Assembly (NCBI GenBank): GCA_947474165.1 | Contig: CANJHO010000020.1 | Location: forward strand, 1 to 33,353 | Reading direction: 5' to 3' | Source: Legionellaceae bacterium | GTDB taxonomy: Bacteria > Pseudomonadota > Gammaproteobacteria > Legionellales > Legionellaceae | Length of the DNA: 33,353 nt | Part shown: piece by piece, positions 23,203 to 31,481 of the stretch | Numbering within the stretch: the stretch's first letter is position 1 | How the letters are laid out: each line of letters opens with the position of its first letter | The notes under the pieces: generated by a model | What the model saw: the letters and a program-made list of their open reading frames with translations, nothing else | Told to the model about the DNA's origin: nothing | Databases searched by the model: none | Position numbers and translations under genes: made by a program

Positions 23203-23559
23203 ATGAGTAGCTTACAACAAGCATTGAGTGCCTTGCAGGAAGAATTAAATGAAAATAAGAAAGACACAACTTATAGTGCCGTGGTAAATTTTGCTAAGTT
23301 TTGGCACGAATTACCTGAAGAAAAGCGAAATGCGTATGATGAATCCTTCGACCGAATTAGATCGAGAATTTTACCTGGGCTTGAAATTGACTCAGCCCCC
23401 TTTCAGAAGACGCCTCAAGAATTACAAATCTTGAGCAATCCAGATAGGTTGCATTCTGTACAGTTTCATATTGGAGGTGTTTTAGATCGTTACGCGGGTA
23501 ACGCTTTGTTTATCTCTGAATTAGATGATACCTTAAGACAAAGTCCGATTTTGAGGTAA
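23203..23559 (+). CDS. Unknown 118-residue protein
   Basis: A soluble, charged, largely helical sequence starting MSSLQQALSALQEELNENKK; no cysteines, signal peptide or membrane helix. No family recognised. GGGAG precedes the ATG, and TTGAAA with an AT-rich -10 lies upstream; a perfect terminator follows the stop, so it is an independent single-gene unit. The 190 bp between the IS3 remnant and this gene show only that promoter. It lies between ICE and effector-like genes, so a cargo role is plausible but unproven. Confidence 0.7.
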   Translation: MSSLQQALSALQEELNENKKDTTYSAVVNFAKFWHELPEEKRNAYDESFDRIRSRILPGLEIDSAPFQKTPQELQILSNPDRLHSVQFHIGGVLDRYAGNALFISELDDTLRQSPILR

Positions 23560-23561
23560 AT

Positions 23562-23598
23562 AAAAATCAGCCAAAAGTAAATCTAATGGCTGATTTTT
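23562..23598 (+). terminator. Rho-independent terminator
   Basis: AAAAATCAGCCA and TGGCTGATTTTT form a perfect 12-bp stem around a 13-base loop, ending in five T, 2 bp after the stop codon of the 118-residue gene. Confidence 0.85.
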
Positions 23599-23683
23599 GG
23601 AATATGGAAGCTAGCCTGGAATGTTTAGCAACAATTCTGACCGCCGATTCATTAGTGTAATTTAAACCAATTTTCTACCAAGC

Positions 23684-23706
23684 GCTTCTGGCAAAAAGCC
23701 AGAAGC
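23684..23706 (-). terminator. Hairpin after the minus-strand paralogue array
   Basis: GCTTCTGGC and GCCAGAAGC pair over 9 bp with an AAAAA loop, 14 bp beyond the stop of the minus-strand gene ending at 23721. There is no long T-run after it, so it may be a weak or Rho-assisted terminator. Confidence 0.45.
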
Positions 23707-23720
23707 TTTAGGAGCCGGTT

Positions 23721-24839
23721 TTAATTAGCACGAGGACTATTTGTGGACTCGTGCATGTCCGCAATGACTTTTTCCATTTGGTCAATTTTTTCTTTAAATT
23801 TACCACTCCATTGGGTGGAGTGTAATCTTACTTTAACAGCTTCTTTAATTTGTTGTGTAGCAGGGGTGTCCGAGTCTTTAAAATATTGTGTCATCCAATG
23901 ATGAAAATCGGGCTCAATACAGATGTCTTTTTCTAAACATGTGGTATATCGATCGATAAGATCATTCGGAAAATTAAAAGATGGGCTTAATGTGCGTGCC
24001 TTAGGCCACAGTATGCAAAACTGCTCTTTTGCAAGGGTGGGATCATTAAAGAAAGCTGGGTTTCTTATGATTTTCTCTCTGATAAATGATATCCAATAAG
24101 AATGCGTAATAGATCTTAGCTCCTTAAGCAATCTTGCGCCGTTAGTGAGGATTGGGCTAGATACCGCATCGGCCAATTCCCATTCGGTTTTAGCATCATG
24201 AATTGCAATGTTGAGTTGTGTGGCGAAGAGACTCTTTACTTGTGAGCTGTCTTTTGTAGCCCTAGTTTGTTGATCTGGATCTTCAAAGTAAGTTTGCAAA
24301 AAATCACCAATATTAGCGATGACGGGTTTAAGTAAATTAAACTCTCGATCAATCTCAATACACTGTGTTTGCATCTCAGAAACCCTTATTGCATAGTCTC
24401 TGTCGTCGGCATCTTGTAAATCAGATAATAGGCCTTTCTTTAGTTGAGCTATGGTAGGTCGCGTTGTTCCATATTTACTCCCTATATATCTCTCAAAAGA
24501 GATGCGTTCATCATCGTTTTCCAATCCCATTTGAATACACCAGGATAAATAAGGGAGATATCGGTCAATAAATTCTTCAGAGATGGGATTAAGTGTGCTT
24601 TCGTTTAGCTTAAGAGCTGTGGTATGTGTGTTTCTAATGCTATTCACTGGGGCTCTCAGTGATCGCATCAGCGTAGGCGTACTACCAAAGTCACGCATCA
24701 ATTGAATGGTTGGCATGGCTCTTACTTTAGCTTCCGAAGCCATGTGCAACAATGGGCGTAAGCTGATACTGCGACCATTGATAACTGCAGGAATAACAGA
24801 TTTTAGGCTTTGCGCTGTACTTAAAACAAATTTAAACAT
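23721..24839 (-). CDS. Unknown protein with presequence-like N-terminus, paralogue A
   Basis: 372 residues. Residues 1-79 hold 11 Lys/Arg and only two acidic residues, many Ser/Thr, and start MFKFVLSTAQSLKSVIPAVI. This has the look of a mitochondrial matrix-targeting sequence rather than a Sec signal. From about residue 85 the protein is helical and charged (ENDDERISFERYIGSKYG, then SEMQTQCIEIDREFNLLKP, and SPSFNFPNDLIDRYTTCLEK). No known domain. It is a tandem copy of the next gene, sharing even the upstream AAAGGTGTCATATC before the ATG. The N-terminal 80 residues differ at only about six places while the rest is clearly more diverged. Effector status is inferred. Confidence 0.78.
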   Translation of the reverse strand: MFKFVLSTAQSLKSVIPAVINGRSISLRPLLHMASEAKVRAMPTIQLMRDFGSTPTLMRSLRAPVNSIRNTHTTALKLNESTLNPISEEFIDRYLPYLSWCIQMGLENDDERISFERYIGSKYGTTRPTIAQLKKGLLSDLQDADDRDYAIRVSEMQTQCIEIDREFNLLKPVIANIGDFLQTYFEDPDQQTRATKDSSQVKSLFATQLNIAIHDAKTEWELADAVSSPILTNGARLLKELRSITHSYWISFIREKIIRNPAFFNDPTLAKEQFCILWPKARTLSPSFNFPNDLIDRYTTCLEKDICIEPDFHHWMTQYFKDSDTPATQQIKEAVKVRLHSTQWSGKFKEKIDQMEKVIADMHESTNSPRAN

Positions 24840-24854
24840 GATATGACACCTTTT

Positions 24855-26003
24855 TTAATTAGCACGAGGAGTGTTTGTGGATTCTTGTGTACTCTCAATG
24901 ATTTTTTCCATTTGGACAATTGCTTCTTTAAAGCCACCATTGAATAAGAAGTGGGATAATTTATGTTCAATAGCTTTTTTAATATGTTGCGTAGTAGGGG
25001 TGGTTGTTTTTTTAAGATCCCATGACATCCAATCACGAATAGTTGGATCAATAGAAATGTCTTTTTCTAAGCAAGCCACGTATCGCTCAATGAGATCATT
25101 CGGAAAATTAAAAGATGGGCTTAGTTTCTCTGCATCGAGTAATAATATACTTACGTGCTCTTTTGAGAAGGTTGGATCACTAAAGAATGCTAGGTTATTT
25201 ATGATTCTCCTTTCAATATATGATATCCAAAAATAGGGTGTCATATATCTCAGATCCCTAAGCAAGATTGAGTTAGACAGTATATCGACCAATTCCCATT
25301 CTGTTTTAGCAGCATGAATTGCAATGTTGAGTTGTTTGGCCAAGCCACTCTTTATTTGAGGGCTATCTTCCGTAGGACTTTTTGTAGCCATAACCTGTTG
25401 ATATTGATCTTCATAGTAATTTTCCAAAAAATCACCAAGCTTAATAATGATAGGTTTAATCAAAGTAAAATCGCGATCAAGCTCGATACACTGTGTTTGC
25501 ATCTCAGAAACCATTTTTGCATAGTCTTGATCGTTGGCACGTCGTAAATCTGATAAAAGAACCTCTTTTAATTGCGTTAAAGTAGGCGTATAGCTCCCAT
25601 ATTTCCCATCCACATACCTTGCAAAAGAGATGCGTTCATCATCGTTTTCCAAGTTTATTTGGATATTCCAGGCTAAGTAAGGAAGATATTGGTCAATAAA
25701 TTCTTCAGAAATGTGATTAGGCTTACTAAATTTTTTTTCATTTTTGATGGGATCCAGTGTGCTTTCGTTTAGCTTAAGAGCTGTGGTATGTGTGTTTCTA
25801 ATGCTAATCACAGGGGCTGTCAGTGATCGCATAAGGGTGGGCGTACTACCAAAGTCACGCATAAACTGAGTGGTTGGCATGGCGCTTACTTTAGCTTCCG
25901 AAGCCATGTGCAACAATGGCCGTACGCTGATACTGCGACCATTGATAACTGCAGGAATAACAGATTTTAGGCTTTGGGCTGTACTTAAAACGAATTTGAA
26001 CAT
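24855..26003 (-). CDS. Unknown protein with presequence-like N-terminus, paralogue B
   Basis: 382 residues, transcribed just ahead of paralogue A with a 15-bp gap. It shares the N-terminal 80 residues almost exactly (MFKFVLSTAQSLKSVIPAVI; HMASEAK; SIRNTHTTALKLNES) and the C-terminal NTPRAN ending. Differences include a 12-residue insertion near residue 85 (IKNEKKFSKPNH) and a shorter loop near 235. Core blocks kept in both copies, such as NDDERISF, SEMQTQCIE, LNIAIH.AKTEWEL and LSPSFNFPNDLI, mark what is likely the functional fold. No recognised domain; host-organelle targeting is inferred from composition only. Confidence 0.78.
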   Translation of the reverse strand: MFKFVLSTAQSLKSVIPAVINGRSISVRPLLHMASEAKVSAMPTTQFMRDFGSTPTLMRSLTAPVISIRNTHTTALKLNESTLDPIKNEKKFSKPNHISEEFIDQYLPYLAWNIQINLENDDERISFARYVDGKYGSYTPTLTQLKEVLLSDLRRANDQDYAKMVSEMQTQCIELDRDFTLIKPIIIKLGDFLENYYEDQYQQVMATKSPTEDSPQIKSGLAKQLNIAIHAAKTEWELVDILSNSILLRDLRYMTPYFWISYIERRIINNLAFFSDPTFSKEHVSILLLDAEKLSPSFNFPNDLIERYVACLEKDISIDPTIRDWMSWDLKKTTTPTTQHIKKAIEHKLSHFLFNGGFKEAIVQMEKIIESTQESTNTPRAN

Positions 26004-26083
26004 GATATGACACCTTTTTAGTTATTTGTCTCGAAGCCTTGTTAATTTGGAGTAGGGCTTCGCGAAGGAATATAATGAAGTTG

Positions 26084-26422
26084 TTATTGGCCAGGTTTGT
26101 ACCCAGTTGAGTCTTCAGTATCTATGTCCGGTTTAGATGCATCAGGTTTGTAGAGCTCATCTAAGGAAGGTCCTTTATAATACATCTGTCTTTCTTTATC
26201 CCACTTCCATTTTATAGAGTCTGTTTTTTGGGGAGACTTATTGTCTTTGGGAGGCGTATCTAGTTTATATCGGATTGTATCTTCATTCTGTATGTCCGGT
26301 TTTTTAGGCGCAGAAGGTTTAGACAAATGGATCGCAGGCTTACTGAAATGCCTAAGTTGCGCTGGTTGCTGATGGCTTCTTTGAGCAAGCGTATTAACTG
26401 ATTTTATTAGATGGCGAAACAT
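26084..26422 (-). CDS. Small Pro/Lys-rich protein with a presequence-like N-terminus
   Basis: 112 residues; GGGGGAAA precedes the ATG. The first 42 residues have no acidic residue, with many Arg, Lys, His, Ser and Gln. QLRHFSKP contains R24-H25-F26/S27, a textbook R-3 processing-peptidase site. The remainder is disordered-looking with two copies of a short motif, KPDIQNEDTIRYK and KPDIDTEDSTGYK, on either side of WKWDKERQMYYKGPSLDELY. It is first in a possible three-gene minus-strand array with the two paralogues. Nothing like it recognised. Mitochondrial targeting in a eukaryotic host is an inference. Confidence 0.7.
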   Translation of the reverse strand: MFRHLIKSVNTLAQRSHQQPAQLRHFSKPAIHLSKPSAPKKPDIQNEDTIRYKLDTPPKDNKSPQKTDSIKWKWDKERQMYYKGPSLDELYKPDASKPDIDTEDSTGYKPGQ

Positions 26423-26589
26423 ACATTTTCCCCCAACATTTGTTTTAAATTCAAAGTTGCCAACAATATCATTGTGTTTATATTTTGTCTATATCAAACC
26501 AGTTGAATAGAATTGATGTGATCCGCCTAGATCGAAAAAATAAAAGAAAATCCCCTCTTAGTTCATCATAGAGCCATGCAATGATTAAG

Positions 26590-27360
26590 TTATTGCCTGA
26601 AAATAAAATCAACAGGATTATCTCCTGCATGGCTGTTAATAACCACCTGCTTGACATCCGGTGAAAGCTTTCTTGCCAAAGGGATTAATGAGCCAATAAT
26701 TTGATTTAATTGGATTATAATAGTACCTACAGTTGTATTTAACGCGTCTAGACCAACTGTTCCATTTGACTGTGTAGCCGAGTCATTTAACAAAGAAATG
26801 TCAACATCTAAGGCGCCTGCTGCAGTATATTTAAAAAAACCTGGTCCTACGCTCATTCTCTCCTGTTGTATAACCCAATCTTTGTTCTGCTGATAGTCAC
26901 GTATATTGCGTTGGACACGTCTTTTCACAATTTCTAAATAAGAGCTAGTTTCTACATTTACAGTAAGCGTGAAAATCTCATCTGAGAGCAGCCATTTTTT
27001 AGCAAATTCCAGTGCAAATATTCCCTCGACTATAATAACATCAGATGATGGAATAACATCGGTGCCATTTCTGCGGCTGGTTGCAAAATTAAATATTGGC
27101 TTTGCGATGGATTGACCCTTATGTAGGTCAAGCAGATGCTGTCTTAATTCATCAAGATACAGCATTTCAGGCGTATCAAATATTGTTTCATCCTGGTATT
27201 TTTTGAGATCTATGCGCTCTGGTTTCTCGTGAAAATAATCATCCATTTTAATTGTGGCGCAGGTTTTACCCTGCTCGATGAGTCTTGCGTCAAGTAATGT
27301 GGAAAGAGTGGTTTTACCAGAACCTGAACCGCCACCAATAAATACAAATGTTGTTTTCAT
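26590..27360 (-). CDS. Uridine-kinase/phosphoribulokinase-like P-loop kinase
   Basis: 256 residues from ATG at 27358-27360 with AGAGG upstream (an in-frame TTG lies 18 bp earlier). The P-loop is GGGSGSGKTT (Lys16), followed by TIKMDDYF with the substrate-side Asp pair, FDTPEMLYLDEL, a PIFNFATSRRN segment, VIIVEGIFAL (Walker B-like) and RRVQRNIRDY (LID arginines). This order is that of uridine kinases and related PRK-fold enzymes, which phosphorylate nucleosides or sugars using a nucleoside triphosphate. The C-terminal 80 residues are not typical and the substrate is uncertain. Confidence 0.8.
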   Translation of the reverse strand: MKTTFVFIGGGSGSGKTTLSTLLDARLIEQGKTCATIKMDDYFHEKPERIDLKKYQDETIFDTPEMLYLDELRQHLLDLHKGQSIAKPIFNFATSRRNGTDVIPSSDVIIVEGIFALEFAKKWLLSDEIFTLTVNVETSSYLEIVKRRVQRNIRDYQQNKDWVIQQERMSVGPGFFKYTAAGALDVDISLLNDSATQSNGTVGLDALNTTVGTIIIQLNQIIGSLIPLARKLSPDVKQVVINSHAGDNPVDFIFRQ

Positions 27361-27392
27361 GCGGATGCCTCTGGTCAATCGGTAATAATTAA

Positions 27393-27430
27393 TCTATACA
27401 TATCGCATCTTCAGGTGTGATATGTATAGA
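27393..27430. repeat. Perfect 12-bp inverted repeat upstream of the kinase gene
   Basis: TCTATACATATC and GATATGTATAGA flank a 14-base loop, about 33 bp before the kinase start. GCATC in the loop can also pair with GATGC just beyond the right arm, an alternative hairpin that excludes the first. It could be an operator, a leader structure, or the terminator of the upstream DUF2845-like gene; no clear T-run follows. Confidence 0.6.
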
Positions 27431-27504
27431 TGCTTCAGGAGCTGAGAAAGCAATGCTCAAACTATCAATTGTGTCGCCCATAGTTATTAAACTTTGTGGG
27501 TGTA

Positions 27505-28086
27505 TTAATTGATGGATTGTAGTTTTCCATTGATAAATGTCAAACTAATCGGTGATTGGTATTGATTGACTTGATAAATCCAGACCTCAGGCTTGCCGTT
27601 GTTAGGGATGGCTTGATTGATGAATGAATTATTAATCATCGTGGGACTACCGCAGGCGGTATAGACTTGATTGATATTCGCACCGACTTGAATACTGGTG
27701 CCGCCGCATACGGACATTGCATTGGTTTGATTGCCGTTAATGCTGACGGCGCTGACTTTGTCATTAACGATGTCGACTTCAAGACCAAGACCCTTTGATC
27801 CGCTCGGTAAAGACCATTGATTATAAAAGGCAGAGTCGAGGCCTGGATAGGCGGGGCTACCTGTGTTCAAAGATGTATATAATAGTTGTTTGACAGGTAC
27901 TTTCTGGGTGACTGCCGCATTAGAGGCTTGCTTCGTCAGTGGGGGGCCGCAAGCAGATAACACTTGTGCCTCTGTCATCCCTGTGCTGATATAACCAGAA
28001 TTTTGCGGGCAATATAAGGAGCCTGCTAGCGCAGTCATTGATGCCAGCAGTGAAACACTTAAAGTCATTAGAATGCATTTTCTCAT
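27505..28086 (-). CDS. Exported DUF2845-like protein with two internal repeats
   Basis: 193 residues from ATG at 28084-28086; an upstream in-frame TTG is less likely. A signal peptide (MRKCILMTLSVSLLASMTAL, then AG) is followed by two related halves: SGYISTGMTEAQVLSACGPP and TSIQVGANINQVYTACGSPT, each with one Cys before Gly-x-Pro. This duplicated pattern is typical of DUF2845 proteins common in Legionella and relatives. It is periplasmic or surface-located; function unknown. It lies apart from its neighbours, with the 12-bp inverted repeat downstream. Confidence 0.75.
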   Translation of the reverse strand: MRKCILMTLSVSLLASMTALAGSLYCPQNSGYISTGMTEAQVLSACGPPLTKQASNAAVTQKVPVKQLLYTSLNTGSPAYPGLDSAFYNQWSLPSGSKGLGLEVDIVNDKVSAVSINGNQTNAMSVCGGTSIQVGANINQVYTACGSPTMINNSFINQAIPNNGKPEVWIYQVNQYQSPISLTFINGKLQSIN

Positions 28087-28153
28087 GAGAATATCCAATT
28101 ATGCCTCATCTAATATTGAGTATAGCAAGGATTTTTCAATACTCACGTTTTAA

Positions 28154-28396
28154 TCACTCGCCAAAGAAAAGCAAAAAATACTCCGTTAATCTCAAGGCAG
28201 CGTCATGTTGAAGATAATCCCTACCTCTCCATACGTCTTGCAAGAGCCCTACAGGGACTTTCAGCATTGAGGCAAGCTTATCCAAATTAATTTTGCTGTA
28301 TTTTAATAAAACATCAATCAACAGTTTTTGTTTATTTAACCTACAAATAAATTCATGATTTAATGTAAATTCACCAGCGTTTAATTCAATTCCCAT
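28154..28396 (-). CDS. Unknown small helical protein
   Basis: 80 residues without signal peptide or membrane helix. KINLDKLASMLKVPVGLLQD resembles the helix-turn-helix spacing of small DNA-binding proteins (L.kLA..L.vp...l..v), followed by RDYLQHDAALRLTEYFLLFF. A regulatory role is possible. It lies 92 bp downstream of the LuxR-type gene on the same strand. No family recognised, and the start (ATG at 28396) has no strong ribosome-binding site. Confidence 0.6.
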   Translation of the reverse strand: MGIELNAGEFTLNHEFICRLNKQKLLIDVLLKYSKINLDKLASMLKVPVGLLQDVWRGRDYLQHDAALRLTEYFLLFFGE

Positions 28397-28488
28397 CGCA
28401 CAACTCCATGTTTATAAAAATAAAACCCGCATGAAGAAGTATACGTATTGCTAAAAAGGGCGGTATCCCCAAATTTGGGTATTTTGAT

Positions 28489-29289
28489 TCATATCAACCC
28501 CCAGATGAATGCTTTTGATACGGCAGCGGTGATGTTTTTGCAGTTTAGTTTTTGACGAATGGATTTAGCATGGGTGGTGATTGTTTCACTGGATAAAAAC
28601 AACTGCGCGGCAATTTCCTTGATATTTTTACCTTGAGCTAATAATTTTAGGCATTGAAGTTCGCGTGGGCTAAGCAATAGGGCGTTATTGGAGAATATTT
28701 GTCGAGTAATCACTTTTTTTCTATAGTCACTATCAGTCAATATGCTTAGCCATTTTTGGTTAGGTAGTGCTGATATGATTTCTTGTTGCATCTCATCAAA
28801 AAAATGGCAGATAAATGTTTCAAACGCATCACGGATTTTATAATAAAGCGTTTGCGGATCTGGAACTTTATCGTTGTTATAGGCTTCGATGATGAAGTCA
28901 CACTCATGGCATTGGCGAATTATGGCTAGGGTTGTATTCAATCTATAACGGGACTCTAATATTTGAATAATGGGGATTTGCATGGTGTCATATTTGATAT
29001 CGCGTTGAATAAAGAATTCCTTGCCATGGAATAACGAACGATCATGATCTACATCGCCACGATATAAACCCTCTGTACGGTAGGGGATAGCCCAAAGATA
29101 GAGGTTGGAGATGTAGTAACGTTGCCCGCCTCGAAACAGCATTGAAATAGAAAAATTTGATATTTCTTTAGGGCAGTTAAATTGCGTGGTTAGATAATCA
29201 ATTTTGGCGCGAAACCGTATGGAGTCAGATAGTTCATTATAATCATTTAAATTGACGCAAATGACGCCATTCTCATCGACACTATGCAC
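28489..29289 (-). CDS. LuxR-type transcriptional regulator
   Basis: 266 residues. The C-terminus (about 205-262) is a LuxR/GerE helix-turn-helix: LSPRELQCLKLLAQGKNIKE, then LSSETITTHAKSIRQKL. The N-terminal 190 residues form an unassigned sensory domain with many aromatic residues (RYYISNLYLWAIPYRTEGLY) and no receiver-type Asp pattern, so it is not a classic response regulator. Regulators of this build are numerous in Legionella. A ligand cannot be assigned. It precedes the 80-residue gene and follows the hydrolase by 28 bp, possibly in one operon. Confidence 0.88.
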   Translation of the reverse strand: MHSVDENGVICVNLNDYNELSDSIRFRAKIDYLTTQFNCPKEISNFSISMLFRGGQRYYISNLYLWAIPYRTEGLYRGDVDHDRSLFHGKEFFIQRDIKYDTMQIPIIQILESRYRLNTTLAIIRQCHECDFIIEAYNNDKVPDPQTLYYKIRDAFETFICHFFDEMQQEIISALPNQKWLSILTDSDYRKKVITRQIFSNNALLLSPRELQCLKLLAQGKNIKEIAAQLFLSSETITTHAKSIRQKLNCKNITAAVSKAFIWGLI

Positions 29290-29317
29290 AGTAACATCCT
29301 TTACAGCAAGTATGTCT

Positions 29318-30004
29318 TTATAACCAGCTAGATATAATCTTATTGATTAGGTCAGGCTGCTCAAGAGGTGCCACATGGCCGCAGTTTTCTACATAAACCA
29401 ATTGTGAATTCTTAATGCATTTTGCCATATGTTCTGAACGTTCAGGGGGCATTATTTTATCTTCTTTACTGGCTATCAATAGCGTAGGGCAATGAATCGT
29501 TGGTAGCACGTCTAAATGGTTGGGTTTATTTAATATGGCGGTTAATTGATGCGTATAACGCTCAGACCCTACTTCTTCTGCCATGGACTTTAGCAGCGGC
29601 AGAAGTGCCTGATGTTGACTGGTATCGTGAATTGAGGTTTTAAAAATTACATTCATTAAAAAATCAAATTTACCTTTCTTAATGAGTTCCAGTGAGCGGG
29701 TGCGTTCGAGTTGTCCTTTTTCGGAAATAGCTTTTGCACCTGAATTAATAAGAATTAATTTTTCTATTTGATGTGGAACATGGCGCATTAACTCCAAGGC
29801 GATATAGCCCCCCAGTGAAAATCCCACCAACACGCATTTTCCCGGCATGGTTTTACTTATTTTATCGGCCATTTCAGTGATAGAGGGAGCAGAAAAATTT
29901 TCCGGGTGATGTATGCGTGCTTTCCCCTGAAAATACTGCTCTTGGTGGTGCCAAAATTGGGATGTGGCTAAGGCCCCGGGAATCAATACTATATCCATTA
30001 CCAT
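29318..30004 (-). CDS. Alpha/beta-fold hydrolase
   Basis: 228 residues. The nucleophile elbow is GFSLGG (Ser63), with Asp182 (SKEDKIMPPERSEH) and His210 (NCGHVAPLEQP) completing the triad in normal order. The oxyanion region LIPGALATSQFWHH near the N-terminus is typical of small esterases and MhpC/BioH-like enzymes. No signal peptide, so cytoplasmic. Substrate unknown. It is co-directional with and 28 bp from the LuxR-type gene, so the two may be linked. The start could be either of two ATGs six bases apart. Confidence 0.88.
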   Translation of the reverse strand: MVMDIVLIPGALATSQFWHHQEQYFQGKARIHHPENFSAPSITEMADKISKTMPGKCVLVGFSLGGYIALELMRHVPHQIEKLILINSGAKAISEKGQLERTRSLELIKKGKFDFLMNVIFKTSIHDTSQHQALLPLLKSMAEEVGSERYTHQLTAILNKPNHLDVLPTIHCPTLLIASKEDKIMPPERSEHMAKCIKNSQLVYVENCGHVAPLEQPDLINKIISSWL

Positions 30005-30193
30005 GTAAGTTGGCTCATTTAATTTACAACAAATATAAGATACCTGATGTTTTCAATAATTCAAGAAAAATTTCACAGGGTTAACGCATCGCTAGAAAGC
30101 CACTTTTTTATAAAAAATAAGTGCTATTGCATTGTTGGTCGGAAACGTTTATAAGTCAAAAACGATCACCATGATCAACATTAAGGCACAAAA

Positions 30194-31471
30194 GTGATAT
30201 TCTCCGCATCTCAAAAAGCAACCTTGGCAGCAATTTCTGGAACGGCACTACAGTGGTATGATTTTGCAATTTTTGGCTATTTTGCACCGATAATCGCTGA
30301 GACTTATTTTCCAAATGATAACCATTTTGCAGGGCTATTGAGTGCGTTTGGTGTATTTGCAGTGGGTTATATGCTATCGCCGATTGGGTCGATTGTATTC
30401 GGTTATATTGGTGATCAGTATGGACGAAAGCGCGCATTAATGTTGAGTATATTAGTGATGGCTATTCCGACATCGATCATTAGTATTTTGCCGGGGTTTA
30501 AGACCATTGGGATTGCCGCCCCTATTTTGATGACATTATTACGTGTTATTCAAGGATTTGTGGCCAGCTCAGAATTCACAGGTTCCGCTATATTTTTAGT
30601 TGAGCATGCAAAGCCTACAAGAAAAGCTTTTTATGGTTGTTTAACCAGTTCTGCCTATAGTATCGGTGTTGTTTTTGCAGGCTTAGCAGCCTCATTATTT
30701 ACGGCTTCCTTTATGCCCGAGTGGGGTTGGCGTTTGGCTTTTGCCTTGTCGCTAATCGCAGGAATTGTGATTTTCTATTTGCGGGCGCATGTTACAGAAA
30801 CGCCGGTGTATCAACAGGTTCATCCTCAAGACAAACCAAAATACCCTTTTCTAACCGCAGTTAAAGAAGTGCCTTATGCCGTTGTGGGGGTTATTGGGAT
30901 TGCTTGGTTGGTTGGAATCATGACATTTGGTACCTATGTTTTTACGGCGACTTATCTGCATAGCTATTTTAAGCAATCGCTTAGTCTGATGACGTTGATG
31001 ATTACGTTGGCTTTGGTGGTGGATGCAACGCTTGAGCCGTTTATTGCCATGCTGGCTGATAAAGTAGGGCACTTACGAATTATTATAATCGGTATGGTAG
31101 CAATACTGTTGCTGAGTATACCCATATTTTATTTATTATCCTCCGCTAATGTTCCTAAGATTACAGCAGGCCTTGTATTGATGTCTGTTTTAATCGCGAT
31201 TACCTATGCCCCATTGAATGCTTATATGGTGTCATTATTCCCTCAGCACTACCGATACAGTGGCTTTGGTGTGTCATTTAATATTGGTATTTCGTTGTTT
31301 GGGGGTACTACGCCCTTAATGATGCTGTGGTTAGTCAATACAACGGGAAATATAATTGCGCCAGCATGGTACTACGTATTTGGAGCGGTGATTGGATTGA
31401 TTTCTTTAGCAGTATGTGAATATGGGCGTAGCGAAGTTAATGATTCGCAGTCGGTTATTGTGATTAATTAA
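30194..31471 (+). CDS. MFS transporter, metabolite:H+ symporter (ProP-like) family
   Basis: 425 residues, GTG start with AAGG upstream, about 12 membrane helices. GTALQWYDFAIFGYFAPII opens the first helix as in MHS-family (TC 2.A.1.6) transporters, and GYIGDQYGRKRALMLSI is the MFS loop 2-3 signature (G.hhD..GRK/R). MLADKVGHLR after helix 8 is its repeat in the second half. These carriers import osmolytes or organic acids with protons; the substrate here is open. It diverges from the hydrolase gene across 189 bp, and the GNAT gene follows after 10 bp. Confidence 0.92.
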   Translation: MIFSASQKATLAAISGTALQWYDFAIFGYFAPIIAETYFPNDNHFAGLLSAFGVFAVGYMLSPIGSIVFGYIGDQYGRKRALMLSILVMAIPTSIISILPGFKTIGIAAPILMTLLRVIQGFVASSEFTGSAIFLVEHAKPTRKAFYGCLTSSAYSIGVVFAGLAASLFTASFMPEWGWRLAFALSLIAGIVIFYLRAHVTETPVYQQVHPQDKPKYPFLTAVKEVPYAVVGVIGIAWLVGIMTFGTYVFTATYLHSYFKQSLSLMTLMITLALVVDATLEPFIAMLADKVGHLRIIIIGMVAILLLSIPIFYLLSSANVPKITAGLVLMSVLIAITYAPLNAYMVSLFPQHYRYSGFGVSFNIGISLFGGTTPLMMLWLVNTTGNIIAPAWYYVFGAVIGLISLAVCEYGRSEVNDSQSVIVIN

Positions 31472-31481
31472 TGAGGATTGA

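Larger units (their letters stand above)
23721..26021 (-). repeat. Tandem gene duplication, two units of about 1.13 kb
   Basis: Two head-to-tail units each run from the AAAGGTGTCATATC ribosome-binding region through the stop and TTAATTAGCACGAGG on the plus strand. The 5' parts of the units (24600-24857 and 25750-26021) are nearly identical in DNA, the 3' parts much less so. Confidence 0.85.
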
